DNA from: Aliishimia sp039978895
GTDB lineage: Bacteria; Pseudomonadota; Alphaproteobacteria; Rhodobacterales; Rhodobacteraceae
Direction of reading: 5' to 3'
Length of the DNA stretch: 64,000 nt
Assembly (NCBI GenBank): GCA_039978895.1
Contig: JBDWAL010000018.1
Coordinates: 62,001 to 126,000 of the forward strand
This document shows, piece after piece, positions 24,539 to 33,675 of the stretch (positions are counted from its first letter, which is position 1; every line of letters begins with the position of its first letter). The notes below the pieces were generated by a model, which ran no database searches, was not told the origin of the DNA, and worked only from the letters and a program-made list of their open reading frames with translations. The translations under genes and the position numbers were made by a program.

Positions 24539-25420
24539 ATGCCGGTTACGCCAAATATCGCAGGGATAGATTCCCCCGACACGCTGCAAAAGGCGCTGTT
24601 GGATGCGCAATATTTGGCGGATGATGCGCTTGCGACCTCGGCGTATTTGTCGCTTGCTTTGGGCAAGCCTTTGCTCGTGGAGGGCGCTCCGGGTGTTGGC
24701 AAAACCGAGGCTGCCAAGGCGTTGGGGGGGGTGCTTGGGCGCAATGTCATCCGGCTTCAGTGCTTTGAAGGGATTGATGCTGCGGCGGCGCTATATGAAT
24801 GGAATTATCCACGTCAGATGCTGGCGATCCGGCAGGCCAATGATGAATACCTGAACCTTTACGGCGAGGACTTCTTGCTGGAACGCCCTTTATTGGCAGC
24901 GCTTCGAAATCCGGCAGGGTCCTTGTTGTTGATCGACGAAATCGACCGCGCAGATCACGAGTTCGAAGCCTTCTTGTTGGAGTTCTTATCGGATTTCACA
25001 ATCTCAATTCCCGAAACCGGAACAATGCGCGCGACACAAGCGCCTGTGGTTGTGTTGACCTCAAACCGAACACGCGATCTTCACGAAGCGTTGCGGCGTC
25101 GCTGTGTGTATCATTGGATCGACTATCCAGATGCGGCACTTGAAGCGAAAATCGTAATGATGCGGGCCAGCACTGTCGCGCATGCGACGGCACAAGCGGT
25201 TGTTGCCAGTGTCGGACATTTGCGCGCTGAGCCTTTGGCCAAGCCGCCCGGTGTCGCGGAAACCGTCGAATGGGCGGAAGCCGCCACGTTGTTGAATGGG
25301 CAAGGCGCGCGTTGGCCGGAAGCATTTAAACGCTCGATTGGCGTGGCGTTGAAGGATCATGATGACCTGAGCTATGTGCAAGATCGTTTGAGCGTAATCT
25401 TACCGGGGGAAGCCGCATGA
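24539..25420 (+). CDS. MoxR/CoxD-type AAA+ ATPase
   Basis: This 293-residue ATPase has Walker A GAPGVGKT at about residues 49-56, Walker B SLLLIDEIDRAD, sensor 1 VVVLTSNRTRDL and an arginine-finger region (EALRRRCVYHWIDYP). MoxR ATPases of the CoxD type assist maturation of the Mo-Cu centre in CO dehydrogenase together with the VWA protein CoxE. The gene directly abuts the Mo subunit and overlaps the VWA gene by ATGA, so it is the likely chaperone for this hydroxylase. Confidence 0.9.
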   Translation: MPVTPNIAGIDSPDTLQKALLDAQYLADDALATSAYLSLALGKPLLVEGAPGVGKTEAAKALGGVLGRNVIRLQCFEGIDAAAALYEWNYPRQMLAIRQANDEYLNLYGEDFLLERPLLAALRNPAGSLLLIDEIDRADHEFEAFLLEFLSDFTISIPETGTMRATQAPVVVLTSNRTRDLHEALRRRCVYHWIDYPDAALEAKIVMMRASTVAHATAQAVVASVGHLRAEPLAKPPGVAETVEWAEAATLLNGQGARWPEAFKRSIGVALKDHDDLSYVQDRLSVILPGEAA

Positions 25421-26514
25421 TGCTGCCTCGTGCGCTCGATCCGTTTGCTGCATTTGCTCAGGCCTTGCGCGGTGCGGGGTTTGCGGTGTCACCGGATCAA
25501 ACGATTGATTTTGTTGCAGGTGTTGGCGTGCTCGGCCCGCAGGGCATGACGGATATTTACCGCGCAGGACGTGCACTATTTGCTATTCCGCCAGAACGCG
25601 TGACGGAATACGAGGCTATCTTCCATGCGATTTTTCTCGACCAAGTCATCCAAGCGCCCGCGGATGGTGACGAAGAGGACGACCTAGAAGCGTATGAACC
25701 GACCTCGCAAGACCAACAAATTGAAGCTCCAGAGGACGAGAGCGAGATCGGCGCAGAGCCGACCGGTGCGGAACGCCTGAGCCAAAGACGCCTATCTATG
25801 CGCAATGCGGAAGCGGTGCGACGCCTGTTGAAGGACGCGCCGCGCGCATTGCCACGTCGCATGTCATATCGACGCCGTGGCGCAAAACGCGGCGATCGCA
25901 TCGACATGCGCCGCACCTTGCGAGAGGCGGCCAAACGTGAGGGGGACGTGACCGCTTTGTTGCAGACCAAACGCAAGATGCGACAACGCAAGGTTCTGAT
26001 ATTGCTCGATGTCTCGGGGTCTATGAAAGAGCGATCTGAAGAGATGATGCAGCTTGCGCACGGGGTCATGCAAAGTGCCGATCACGCGGAAATATTCACC
26101 TTGGGGACGCGGCTGACACGGATTACCCAAGCGCTTAAGCCAGCGGATCACACGCAGGCCTTGGCGCGTGCGGCGCAAGCGATTGCGGATTTTGATGGGG
26201 GAACACGCATCGGCGATGCGTTGGCTGCGTTCTTGTCAGTGCCCCGTTACGCGGGTTTTGCCCGTGGGGCTGCGGTTGTCGTGGTTTCGGACGGGTTGGA
26301 GCGGGGGGATCCGAGCATCATGATCGATGCCGTGCGCCGAATTTCGCGAAGCGCGTGGCGTCTAGATTGGTTGACCCCGTTGGCGGCTGATCCCGAATAT
26401 GTCCCAATCACAGAAGGGCTGTCGGCAATACTTCCCGTGCTTGACCATTTGGGCGACGGCAACTCCGCGGCGATGGTGACGGATCACATCCTAAACATGG
26501 CGAGGCGCATATGA
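25417..26514 (+). CDS. VWA-domain protein, CoxE-type
   Basis: This 365-residue protein has an N-terminal helical region, an acidic linker (DGDEEDDLEAYEP), a basic stretch (RRMSYRRRGAKRGDRID) and a C-terminal von Willebrand A domain with the MIDAS motif D-x-S-x-S near residue 198 (LLDVSGSMKER), plus the later DGGTRIG and VVSDGLERGD segments. CoxE-like proteins pair with CoxD-type ATPases as metal-centre insertion machinery. It overlaps genes on both sides by four bases. Confidence 0.9.
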   Translation: MMLPRALDPFAAFAQALRGAGFAVSPDQTIDFVAGVGVLGPQGMTDIYRAGRALFAIPPERVTEYEAIFHAIFLDQVIQAPADGDEEDDLEAYEPTSQDQQIEAPEDESEIGAEPTGAERLSQRRLSMRNAEAVRRLLKDAPRALPRRMSYRRRGAKRGDRIDMRRTLREAAKREGDVTALLQTKRKMRQRKVLILLDVSGSMKERSEEMMQLAHGVMQSADHAEIFTLGTRLTRITQALKPADHTQALARAAQAIADFDGGTRIGDALAAFLSVPRYAGFARGAAVVVVSDGLERGDPSIMIDAVRRISRSAWRLDWLTPLAADPEYVPITEGLSAILPVLDHLGDGNSAAMVTDHILNMARRI

Positions 26515-27386
26515 TTGACGCACATCACCACATCTGGCGGCAACAAGATTTACCTTGGCTGATGGGGCCGGAACAACCGCGCATCTTTGGCCCATATGCG
26601 CCGATCATGCGAGATTACACCACACGTGAATTCCTGTCGGATATCGCTGGAACAGGTATCCGAAAATCTGTGTATGTGCAGGCAAACTGGGCACCTGAGC
26701 AATTTGAAGACGAAGTTGCTTGGGTTCAGGATGAAGCGGACGAGCATGGCACAATAAGCGGTATCGTGGGGTATGTGGATTTCACCTCTGAGGATGTTGT
26801 CAATCAGCTCGAGCGCTTAAAAAAATATCCCGCAATGCGCGGCATTCGGCAGCAATTTCATTGGCATGAGAACCCGCTTTATCGTTTCGCAGTTGATCCG
26901 AGCATGTGTTCAAACCCGTCAATTCAGACCAATATTGCAAGGCTTGCGGACTATGGGTGGTCGTTTGATTTGCAAGTGTTTGCAGGCCAAATGGACGGGG
27001 CCGCAGCCTTGGCCAAGGCGTGTCCCGAGGTCACGTTTATCCTCCAACATGCGGGTATGAAGGAAGACACATCCGAGACAGGACACCACGTTTGGAGAGA
27101 GGGCATGACGCGGTTGGCGGATTGCCCAAACGTCGTCACGAAGCTGTCTGCCTTTGGTACGTTTATCCATCGCAATGACCGCGCTTTCATCAAAACGATG
27201 ATAGCTGACACCGTCGCGATTTTTGGTGCGGATCGCTGTCTTTATGGGTCGAACTATCCGATCGAGAAGCTTTGGACGTCATATCTGGCTTTGTTTCACG
27301 CGTTTCAAGACGCCACGCTTCATCTGCCAAGCGCGCAGCGACGCGCCATTTTCAATGACACAGCAGCCCGTGTCTACCGGGTGTAA
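26511..27386 (+). CDS. Amidohydrolase-family (COG3618-like) metal-dependent hydrolase
   Basis: This 291-residue TIM-barrel protein begins MIDAHHHIW, the H-x-H metal site of the amidohydrolase_2 family that includes fuconolactonase and 2-pyrone-4,6-dicarboxylate lactonase. Later features are RGIRQQFHW, VTFILQHAG and a GADRCLYGSNYPIE end segment carrying a family-conserved polar turn (usually GSDWP). It probably opens a lactone or hydrolyses a ring intermediate after the molybdenum hydroxylase step. The start overlaps the VWA stop. Confidence 0.85.
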   Translation: MIDAHHHIWRQQDLPWLMGPEQPRIFGPYAPIMRDYTTREFLSDIAGTGIRKSVYVQANWAPEQFEDEVAWVQDEADEHGTISGIVGYVDFTSEDVVNQLERLKKYPAMRGIRQQFHWHENPLYRFAVDPSMCSNPSIQTNIARLADYGWSFDLQVFAGQMDGAAALAKACPEVTFILQHAGMKEDTSETGHHVWREGMTRLADCPNVVTKLSAFGTFIHRNDRAFIKTMIADTVAIFGADRCLYGSNYPIEKLWTSYLALFHAFQDATLHLPSAQRRAIFNDTAARVYRV

Positions 27387-27408
27387 ACTACAGGGAGAAA
27401 GACAGGTT

Positions 27409-28257
27409 ATGGCCTTAGAAATTCACGTGCTCGATTATGGTGACATCGAGCTGGAAACCAGTTTTTTGGTTCTTGGACATGAGTGCGGTCGTGTGCGCCG
27501 TGTGCCTGTTTATGGCTTCTTGATTACCGGGGGCGAATATCCGGTGCTGGTGGACACAGGTTATCGCGATAATGCGATCATGGAATCCTTGGGCATGCGC
27601 GGCTTGCAGTTTCATGACAATATGATCGAAAACCAGCTTGCCCGACACGGCCTGAAGTTGGGCGATATCCGTTATATTTTGCACACGCATTTGCATATAG
27701 ATCACGCGGGCAAAGATGATCTGTTTCCGATGAATACAACCGTGTGCCTAAGCCGCCGCGAGATGGAGTTCAGTGTGTCAGGGATCATGTATCCGCAATA
27801 TCCCAAGCCTGACATCAAGCACCTTGTGGACCGCATCTATGAACCAGAAGCAATCCGCTTTCTTGATCTCGATATCACCACAGCCGAAGAAATCATCCCC
27901 GGCGTTTGGTGTGAACATGCAGGCGCCCATACGGAAGGCTCGATGAATGTTGTGGTTGAGACCTCCGAAGGACTCGCATGTATCTGCGGCGATGTGATCT
28001 ATGATTTCAACGATCAGATTGTGAACCACGTGATGACCAACAATTGGATGGAACCACGTGTGACAGGCAATCATTCCCAGTCTAAGCGCGAAGAAAAGGC
28101 GGCCATCAAGAAGTTGTTGAATAACTATACATTCCTGCTGCCGATCCACGACAAGCCCGCAAAAATCGAACGTCAGCGTGTTGTGGGGCGTTTGGGGATG
28201 CAGGTGCCGGGACCCTTGACGGAAACGCTGCCGGACCGCCCTTGGTTCCCGGTCTAG
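27409..28257 (+). CDS. Metallo-beta-lactamase-fold hydrolase (N-acyl-homoserine-lactonase-like)
   Basis: This 282-residue protein has the HxHxDH motif at about residues 94-99 (THLHIDHAG) and a later GDVIYDF aspartate, as in the lactonase branch of the family, with a C-terminal His in LLPIHDKP. The ATG at 27409 follows a GGGAGAAAG site. The context of other ring- and lactone-opening enzymes suggests a catabolic lactonase or amidase role rather than quorum quenching. Confidence 0.85.
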   Translation: MALEIHVLDYGDIELETSFLVLGHECGRVRRVPVYGFLITGGEYPVLVDTGYRDNAIMESLGMRGLQFHDNMIENQLARHGLKLGDIRYILHTHLHIDHAGKDDLFPMNTTVCLSRREMEFSVSGIMYPQYPKPDIKHLVDRIYEPEAIRFLDLDITTAEEIIPGVWCEHAGAHTEGSMNVVVETSEGLACICGDVIYDFNDQIVNHVMTNNWMEPRVTGNHSQSKREEKAAIKKLLNNYTFLLPIHDKPAKIERQRVVGRLGMQVPGPLTETLPDRPWFPV

Positions 28258-28266
28258 GGGGGCAAT

Positions 28267-29865
28267 ATGCACACTGCCATCGCCGATAGCTTTCACACCC
28301 TCATCGACGTCAACGAACCTGTTCGAGCAGTCGGGACTGGGTTCATTTTCACCGAAGGCCCCTTGTGGCACCCGGTTGAACAAAGCCTTTTGTTTTCTGA
28401 CATGCCTGGCGATGTCCGGCGTAAATATGTTCCGGGGCAGGGGGTAAGCGAGGTTGCGCGCCCGTCAAACAAAGGCAACGGCATGACGTATGATGCTGAT
28501 TTGAACTTGCTGATATGTGAGCATTCGACGTCATCAGTTGTGCGCATACGTGTTGATGGCACGCGTGAAGTTCTGTGTTCGCATTTTGAGGGCAAAGAGC
28601 TGAACAGTCCGAATGACATCGTGGTCGGTAAAGATGGCAGTATCTATTTCACTGATCCGACTTACGGGCGGTTGGAACATTTCGGCGTGCCGCGCCCCTT
28701 GGAACAAGGCTTTCAGGGCGTCTATCGTCTCGCCCCAGATCACATCCCCGGCGATGCGCCGCAGCTTGTTGTTGAGCGCAGTTTGTTTAAGCAACCTAAT
28801 GGCTTGTGCTTCTCACCTTGTGGGAAATGGATGTGGGTGAATGATACGGATCAAGCCAATATCCGAATGTTTGATGTAGCCTCTGATGGGCGTTTGGTGA
28901 ATGGGCGTGTGTTTGCTGGAGGGATCGCGGATGACGAGCTTGCTGGACGGCCAGATGGCATGAAGGCTGATCGCGACGGCAATGTTTATGTGACCGCGCC
29001 GGGCGGTGTTTGGGTGTATTCGTTCCATGGACATTTGATTGGCAAGATGTCCTGTCCAGAGATGGTGGCGAACTTGCATTGGGGCGGATCGGATTGGTCC
29101 ACTTTGTATCTGTGCGCCTGCACCTCTGTCTTTTCGGTGCAGACCAAAGCCATGGGTCGACTTGAGCCATTTATGACGGTGACAACAATGCCTGCACCCG
29201 CGCAAATTTCTGAAAGATCGAATGATATGACACATGACCTGATTGTGCAGAACCAACTTGATTTCCGCATCGATGGCGCGCGCACGGCGATGATCCTTCA
29301 GGACTTGCAAAATGATGTCATGATGGACGGCGGGGCCTTCGCTGAAACCGGATCACCTGAACATGCGCGCGCGCAAAACGTGGTGACCAATGCACGTCGT
29401 CTTGCTGATGCAGTCCGATCGCGCGGTGGGATGATCATTCACGTGTGGATGGTGTTGGAACCAGGGGCACCGTACTTGTCCCAGCACGCAGAATTGCAGC
29501 GTGGCCTCAAGGATAACAACGCCTTGGTGCGAGGAACATGGGGTGTCGCGCCGGCACCGGGCCTAGAGCCTCAACCGGGTGATTTGATCGTGGAAAAGAT
29601 GTCGATGAGCGCATGGGAAACATCGCGTCTTGATGCCTATCTTCGCCATGGTGGGCGCGATACAATCCTTAACACAGGCAGCTGGACCAATATGAGTGTG
29701 GAACACACCGCCCGGACAGGCGCCGACAAAGGCTATCACATGATTGTGCCAGAAGATGCGTGTTCCTCTATGAACGCTGAATGGCACCAAGTGGCGATCA
29801 ATTACGGGCTACAGAACGTGGCCACAGTGACCAAAACGGACGCGGTGATTGCAGCGTTACGTTAA
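28267..29865 (+). CDS. Fusion of SMP-30/gluconolactonase and isochorismatase-like hydrolase, active-site Cys replaced
   Basis: This 532-residue protein has two domains. Residues ~15-305 are an SMP-30/gluconolactonase beta-propeller (FTEGPLWHP, LNSPNDIVVGKDGSIYFTDP, KQPNGLCFSP, PDGMKADRDGNVYV). Residues ~322-532 are an isochorismatase-like cysteine-hydrolase domain (AMILQDLQNDVM with the catalytic Asp, a VEKMSMSAWETS lysine segment). At the nucleophile position the family has a Cys before V-[ED]-x-T; here TNMSVEHTART gives Ser at about 477. An internal ATG at 29227 begins the second domain, so it may once have been a separate gene. It is the last gene of the run. Confidence 0.85.
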   Translation: MHTAIADSFHTLIDVNEPVRAVGTGFIFTEGPLWHPVEQSLLFSDMPGDVRRKYVPGQGVSEVARPSNKGNGMTYDADLNLLICEHSTSSVVRIRVDGTREVLCSHFEGKELNSPNDIVVGKDGSIYFTDPTYGRLEHFGVPRPLEQGFQGVYRLAPDHIPGDAPQLVVERSLFKQPNGLCFSPCGKWMWVNDTDQANIRMFDVASDGRLVNGRVFAGGIADDELAGRPDGMKADRDGNVYVTAPGGVWVYSFHGHLIGKMSCPEMVANLHWGGSDWSTLYLCACTSVFSVQTKAMGRLEPFMTVTTMPAPAQISERSNDMTHDLIVQNQLDFRIDGARTAMILQDLQNDVMMDGGAFAETGSPEHARAQNVVTNARRLADAVRSRGGMIIHVWMVLEPGAPYLSQHAELQRGLKDNNALVRGTWGVAPAPGLEPQPGDLIVEKMSMSAWETSRLDAYLRHGGRDTILNTGSWTNMSVEHTARTGADKGYHMIVPEDACSSMNAEWHQVAINYGLQNVATVTKTDAVIAALR

Positions 29866-29867
29866 GA

Positions 29868-30937
29868 TCAAGATTGGAACCTGCCAGAGGAAAATCTGGT
29901 GATCAATTGGCGCAATCCAAGGGCTGCGCCCGCGAAAATCGCCGCGAACACGATGGGCGCGTTCAGGGTCAACAGTGAGCAAGCAGAAATCCCTTGGCCG
30001 AGTGTGCAACCCATTGCCAAAACGGCCCCAAGCCCCATGAACATTGCGCCCAAGACTTAGCGTTTCAGCTCTCTTGGAACTTCGCAGGCTTCCCATCTGA
30101 AGTGACCTTTGAATAGGCTACCAATGAACGCACCAAGCAACACGCCAAAGACAGACCCGACGCCGAATGACAGCCCGCCTCCGCTTGAGGCCATCAAGAA
30201 TAGCAACGTCTCGCCAAGGGGGGATGTGAAGGTGTGACTGTTTACTGGCGACGTGCTGAACCTTGTGGTTGCGACCCATTGTGTGCCTGCCCAACCGCTC
30301 GTAACCGCGAGGCCAACAATCACGCCCCAAAAAATGGTTTTGGGTTGTCGCAGCAGCCTTGAGGACGACACGGCCAAGGCTGTAAGCCGCGTGCAAATAG
30401 CGAGGCCAATGGGGGCTAAAGGCAATCTCGTAATCGCGCTTAACAACTCGGGGTAGCTGCGGTTTGCGTTGCTATTGCTGTTGCTGTTGCTGAAATTCCC
30501 GCAAGACGCAGGTGTGCCAAGGGGCCAGACAGCATTATGTGGACGCTAATCCCCATCACCAAGACGATAACAAAAGAGCGAAGATCGCCGCTGCCAAATC
30601 GGGCCAAAGCCCCAAGCCCGCAATTGCCAGCAAGCGACATCCCATAGCCAAATAGCAATCCGCCAAGGATGCCAAGTGCTGGCGTCCAAGGGGAGAGATG
30701 GTAGATCGTTTGCGCGGGATCAAGTAACTCGAAGCTGACAAATCCGAACGCGCCTATTCCGGCCACACCGATTGCAAGGCCCCACATGCGAAACTGTAGG
30801 TCGTTGTTTTGACAAAGAAAGTCTTCAATTACACCCAATGTGTAGAAACGCCCAAGACGCGCAGCCAGCCCGAAAAGGATGCCGCCCCCACAGCCGAACA
30901 TGGCCAATAAAGTCGCGTCAGAAAAACCCTCGAACAT
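29868..30937 (-). pseudogene. soxT: soxT-like YeeE/YedE transporter, broken by frameshift and stop
   Basis: Three pieces add up to one ~355-residue YeeE/YedE-family membrane protein. The first (30937 to ~30450) includes GNCGLGALARFG, the second (~30446-30060) continues after a +1 frameshift at a four-base C run (30450-30453 on the plus strand), and the third (30056-29868) follows an in-frame TAA at 30057-30059 where CAA (Gln) would fit; it holds GAVLAMGCTLGQG. The two conserved Cys motifs of the family (GNCGLG and GCTLGQG) survive in different pieces. In Paracoccus, soxT lies with soxS and soxR, the order seen here, and is thought to move sulfur-containing signals or substrates across the membrane. 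Confidence 0.85.
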
Positions 30938-30973
30938 GTCCCCCCAGTTGTCTGGGGGCGAAGTTTGTTCGCG

Positions 30974-31309
30974 TTACTTGGCTTTGCAGAACAAGTCGTG
31001 GACGACGTCGATTATTTTAATGGCGCGGCGATCTGTCAAACTGTAATAAATCGCTTTGCCCTCGCGACGCGGTGCAACCAGCCCCTCAGTGCGCAACCGC
31101 GACAGTTGCTGAGACACCGCCGCTTGCCGCGCGGAAAGCAGCTCTTCGAGCTCCGTTACCGTCTTCTCACCGGTCGACAAATGGCACAAAATCATCAACC
31201 GACCTTCATGGCTGATCGCCTTGAGGAAATTGGATGCCTCACACGCGTTTTCCATCATCTGCGCGATGTCGTCGTCGGACATATCTTTGGTTATGATCGG
31301 TGACGACAT
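30974..31309 (-). CDS. soxR: SoxR/SqrR-type ArsR-family sulfur-responsive repressor
   Basis: This 111-residue winged-helix protein has the ArsR core VTELEELLSARQAAVSQQLS with LRTEGLV. Cysteines are at about 42 (LMILCHL) and 108 (DLFCKAK), almost the same spacing as the two persulfide-sensing cysteines of SqrR/BigR (41 and 107), so reactive-sulfur sensing is expected. The ATG at 31309 is preferred over an upstream start. It appears intact and sits between soxT and soxS on the minus strand, divergent from soxV onward. Confidence 0.9.
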   Translation of the reverse strand: MSSPIITKDMSDDDIAQMMENACEASNFLKAISHEGRLMILCHLSTGEKTVTELEELLSARQAAVSQQLSRLRTEGLVAPRREGKAIYYSLTDRRAIKIIDVVHDLFCKAK

Positions 31310-31404
31310 TTGTTTTAACGTCCATGTTTGTGTCTTCTTACCCTTTGCAAACTTGCTTGGCAATTTTTGAAGGACGTGACTTTCGGGGAAATGTACAAAA
31401 ATAT

Positions 31405-31764
31405 TTAAGATTTGATTTCGGGAACTGAAGGGTGTTGATCCAAGAGTTTTCCCAGAAGAAACCAGAAGAATTCGTCTCCGCCATACCCTTCGATGCGACC
31501 CAGTTCGTGACCATTTTCGACCAAGACCAATGTGGGGGTGAAAACTGGCGGAGATTGAAACGCAATATCGTTAGGAAGGTCGTGTAAATCGACCCGGCGC
31601 AAGGGCGCGCGTTTGCCTTCATCTGTCTTAGGGTAGATCTTGGAAATGTCTTTGTTCCACTGCGCACACCAATGGCAACCATCTTGATCGACCATCACAA
31701 GATCAGCAGCCCACGCGGGCCAGCAGAGTATATAGAGGAATAGTGTGAAAGCTGCGAGTTTCAT
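31405..31764 (-). CDS. soxS: SoxS-like periplasmic thioredoxin
   Basis: This 119-residue protein has a signal peptide (MKLAAFTLFLYILCWPAWA) and a thioredoxin-type C-x-x-C (GCHWCAQW) near the mature N-terminus, then VFTPTLVLVENG with the thioredoxin-fold cis-Pro. SoxS reductively reactivates SoxYZ in Paracoccus. The frame is intact. The 79-bp gap to the soxV remnant is the divergent control region of the locus. Confidence 0.88.
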   Translation of the reverse strand: MKLAAFTLFLYILCWPAWAADLVMVDQDGCHWCAQWNKDISKIYPKTDEGKRAPLRRVDLHDLPNDIAFQSPPVFTPTLVLVENGHELGRIEGYGGDEFFWFLLGKLLDQHPSVPEIKS

Positions 31765-31843
31765 GCTGTGTCTGATTGACGTTTGTGTCAAATATATCAC
31801 AGTTTGAATGTGTTTTCAGCGTAAGTTCTGACAGGGGGATCGT

Positions 31844-32569
31844 CATGCTAGACATCACGTTGCTTGGCGGCTTTTGCCGGAGGGCTGATCGTCTTTTTCT
31901 CGCCCTGCGTGCTGCCCATCGTTCCTTTCTACCTTAGTTATATGGCAGGGGCTTCGATGTCGGAAATTAACGCTCAGGGGAATTTGGCGGTGGGCGTGCG
32001 CAAGCGCGCATTTCTGGAAGCGATAATGTTCTCACTTGGCATCATTACGATGTTTGTCCTGCTTGGTGCGGCCGCTTAGGGGTTGAGCCAAAGCTTCCGA
32101 TCTGTGCAGACGGAATTCAGATTGTTTGCGTCTTTTGTTGTGCTCATTATGGGGTCGCACTTCCTCGGGGTGTTTCGGATTGGTGTCCTAAATCGAGTGT
32201 TTCAAATAGAGGCCGAGGACACCCAGAACATGTCTGTGCTCGGCGCTTATGTGGTTGGGTTTGCCTTCGCCGCTGGATGGACGGCTTTTTGACGGCTGTT
32301 GCCTTCACTGCAAGCACCGAAGCGACGGCGCTGCGAGGGTTGATGTTGTTGCTTGTTTTTGAACTTGCCATGATGACACCATTTATTGTGGCGTCTTTGT
32401 GTATCGGACCGTTTCTTCGGTTCGCCGCCCGGTTGCGCTGTCATCTTCGCAAGGTGGAAAGGCTATGGGCGTGTTGATGATCTTGTTTGCGGTGTTGATT
32501 GCCACGGACGGTGTGAACCAAATTGCGCTGTGGATGTTGGAAACTTTCCCGCAGTTCCAAACTATCTAA
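31844..32569 (+). pseudogene. soxV: soxV (CcdA-family reductant transporter) remnant
   Basis: CcdA/SoxV sequence can be followed across at least three frames: MLDITLL, then (shifted, from ~31864) FFSPCVLPIVPFYLSYMAG, an in-frame TAG at 32077-32079, continuation to GYVV-like VVGFAFAAGW, then a shift at ~32280-32290 where the usual GWTPCxGPxL is reduced to GWTAF and the second redox Cys is lost, then TASTEATALRGL in another frame, and a further single-base loss near 32460 before AMGVLMILFAVLIAT and the C-terminus. SoxV normally passes electrons from the cytoplasm to periplasmic thioredoxins. With at least four lesions, including loss of an essential Cys, it cannot be functional. Confidence 0.9.
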
Positions 32570-32734
32570 ATCGACAAAACGTGAGTGGCTCAGTGCGATC
32601 CATGAGGGTGGTCAAAGTGCTTCGGGATGGCGTCAAATTGGATTCAAATTCAATTTATCGAATTTGTTCTTACTCGCGTATGATTTTGTGTCCTATGTCA
32701 TTCGTAACAGTGAATATGTTGTTTGGGAGGACGC

Positions 32735-33209
32735 ATGAAACGCACCTATTTCGCAATTTTGGCCCTTGCTGCGTCGGGTTTCGCGGCGAACGCCCAAGAC
32801 GTCATGCCAACAGCAGTCAAGTTTGTGGAGGGCGCAGTAGAGATCTCCCTGAGCGGCGTGGCGGGGGACGCGGCAAAAGGTCTTGAGATCGTCGGCAGCA
32901 AAAAAACTGGGGAATTGCGTTGCATGCCATACGGTGAGCGATCTTGCTGACGTTCCATTCCATGGCGAAATCGGCCCGATACTAGATGGCGCTGGGGATC
33001 GTTGGAGCACAGCAGAATTGCGCGGAATCGTTTCCAATGCAAAGATGATGTTTGAGGAAAGCTTGATGCCGTCGTTTTACAAAATGCAAGGCTTCATTCG
33101 TCCTGGCAATGCTTACACAGGTGAGGCCGCAGATGATACATTCGCGCCTTTGCTGAGCGCGCAACAAATCGAAGATGTGGTGGCTTACTTGTCCACGCTC
33201 AAAGACTAG
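32735..33209 (+). pseudogene. soxX: soxX cytochrome c subunit, frameshifted
   Basis: The gene starts at ATG 32735 after GGGAGGA and encodes a signal peptide (ending ANA-Q). At a run of seven A bases (32900-32906) the frame shifts; removing one A restores KKLGNCVACHTV with the haem C-x-x-C-H, then GPILDGAG and the axial-Met-type LMPSFY region to the stop at 33209. Without slippage the product ends after ~70 residues, before the haem site. SoxX pairs with SoxA. The ~165 bp upstream of it contain no soxW thioredoxin gene, which usually sits between soxV and soxX. Confidence 0.9.
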
Positions 33210-33238
33210 TCCTGACTGGGATCAATGGAGGTGTCCTT

Positions 33239-33658
33239 ATGGACGTGACAAGACGTAACGCAATTTTAATCGGGGCGGGGACCTTCGTGGCAGCGGGCCT
33301 GCCTTTGCCGGCCGCGGCATCGCTAAGTGATGAGGCCATCGCGGCATTCACGGGCGGCGCTGAAATCGGCACCGGCGACATCACGTTGAGTGCACCGGAA
33401 ATTGCCGAAAACGGCAACAGGGTTCCGATTGAAGTGTCATCGGGCGCGGCTGTGGAAATCTTGGTTCTGGCCACAGCCAATCCAACGCCCAGCGTGGCGA
33501 TTTTCAAGTTTGGCAAACTCGCAGCATCGCGCGCCGCGTCCACTCGCATTCGCTTGGCTGGTACGCAAGACGTGGTTGCGATTGCGAAAATGGAAAACGG
33601 ATCATTCGTGCAGGCCTCGTCGACTGTGAAAGTAATAATCGGCGGCTGCGGCGGCTAA
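33239..33658 (+). CDS. soxY: SoxY, sulfur-carrier subunit
   Basis: This 139-residue protein has a Tat-like N-terminus (MDVTRRNAILIGAG), an ATANPTPSVAIFKFG segment and the diagnostic C-terminal swinging arm VKVIIGGCGG with the substrate-carrying Cys. The frame is intact and length is normal. It acts with SoxZ as carrier of oxidised sulfur intermediates in the periplasm. It begins 29 bp after the soxX remnant with GGAGG upstream. Confidence 0.92.
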   Translation: MDVTRRNAILIGAGTFVAAGLPLPAAASLSDEAIAAFTGGAEIGTGDITLSAPEIAENGNRVPIEVSSGAAVEILVLATANPTPSVAIFKFGKLAASRAASTRIRLAGTQDVVAIAKMENGSFVQASSTVKVIIGGCGG

Positions 33659-33675
33659 TTCAGGAGAATTAAGAC

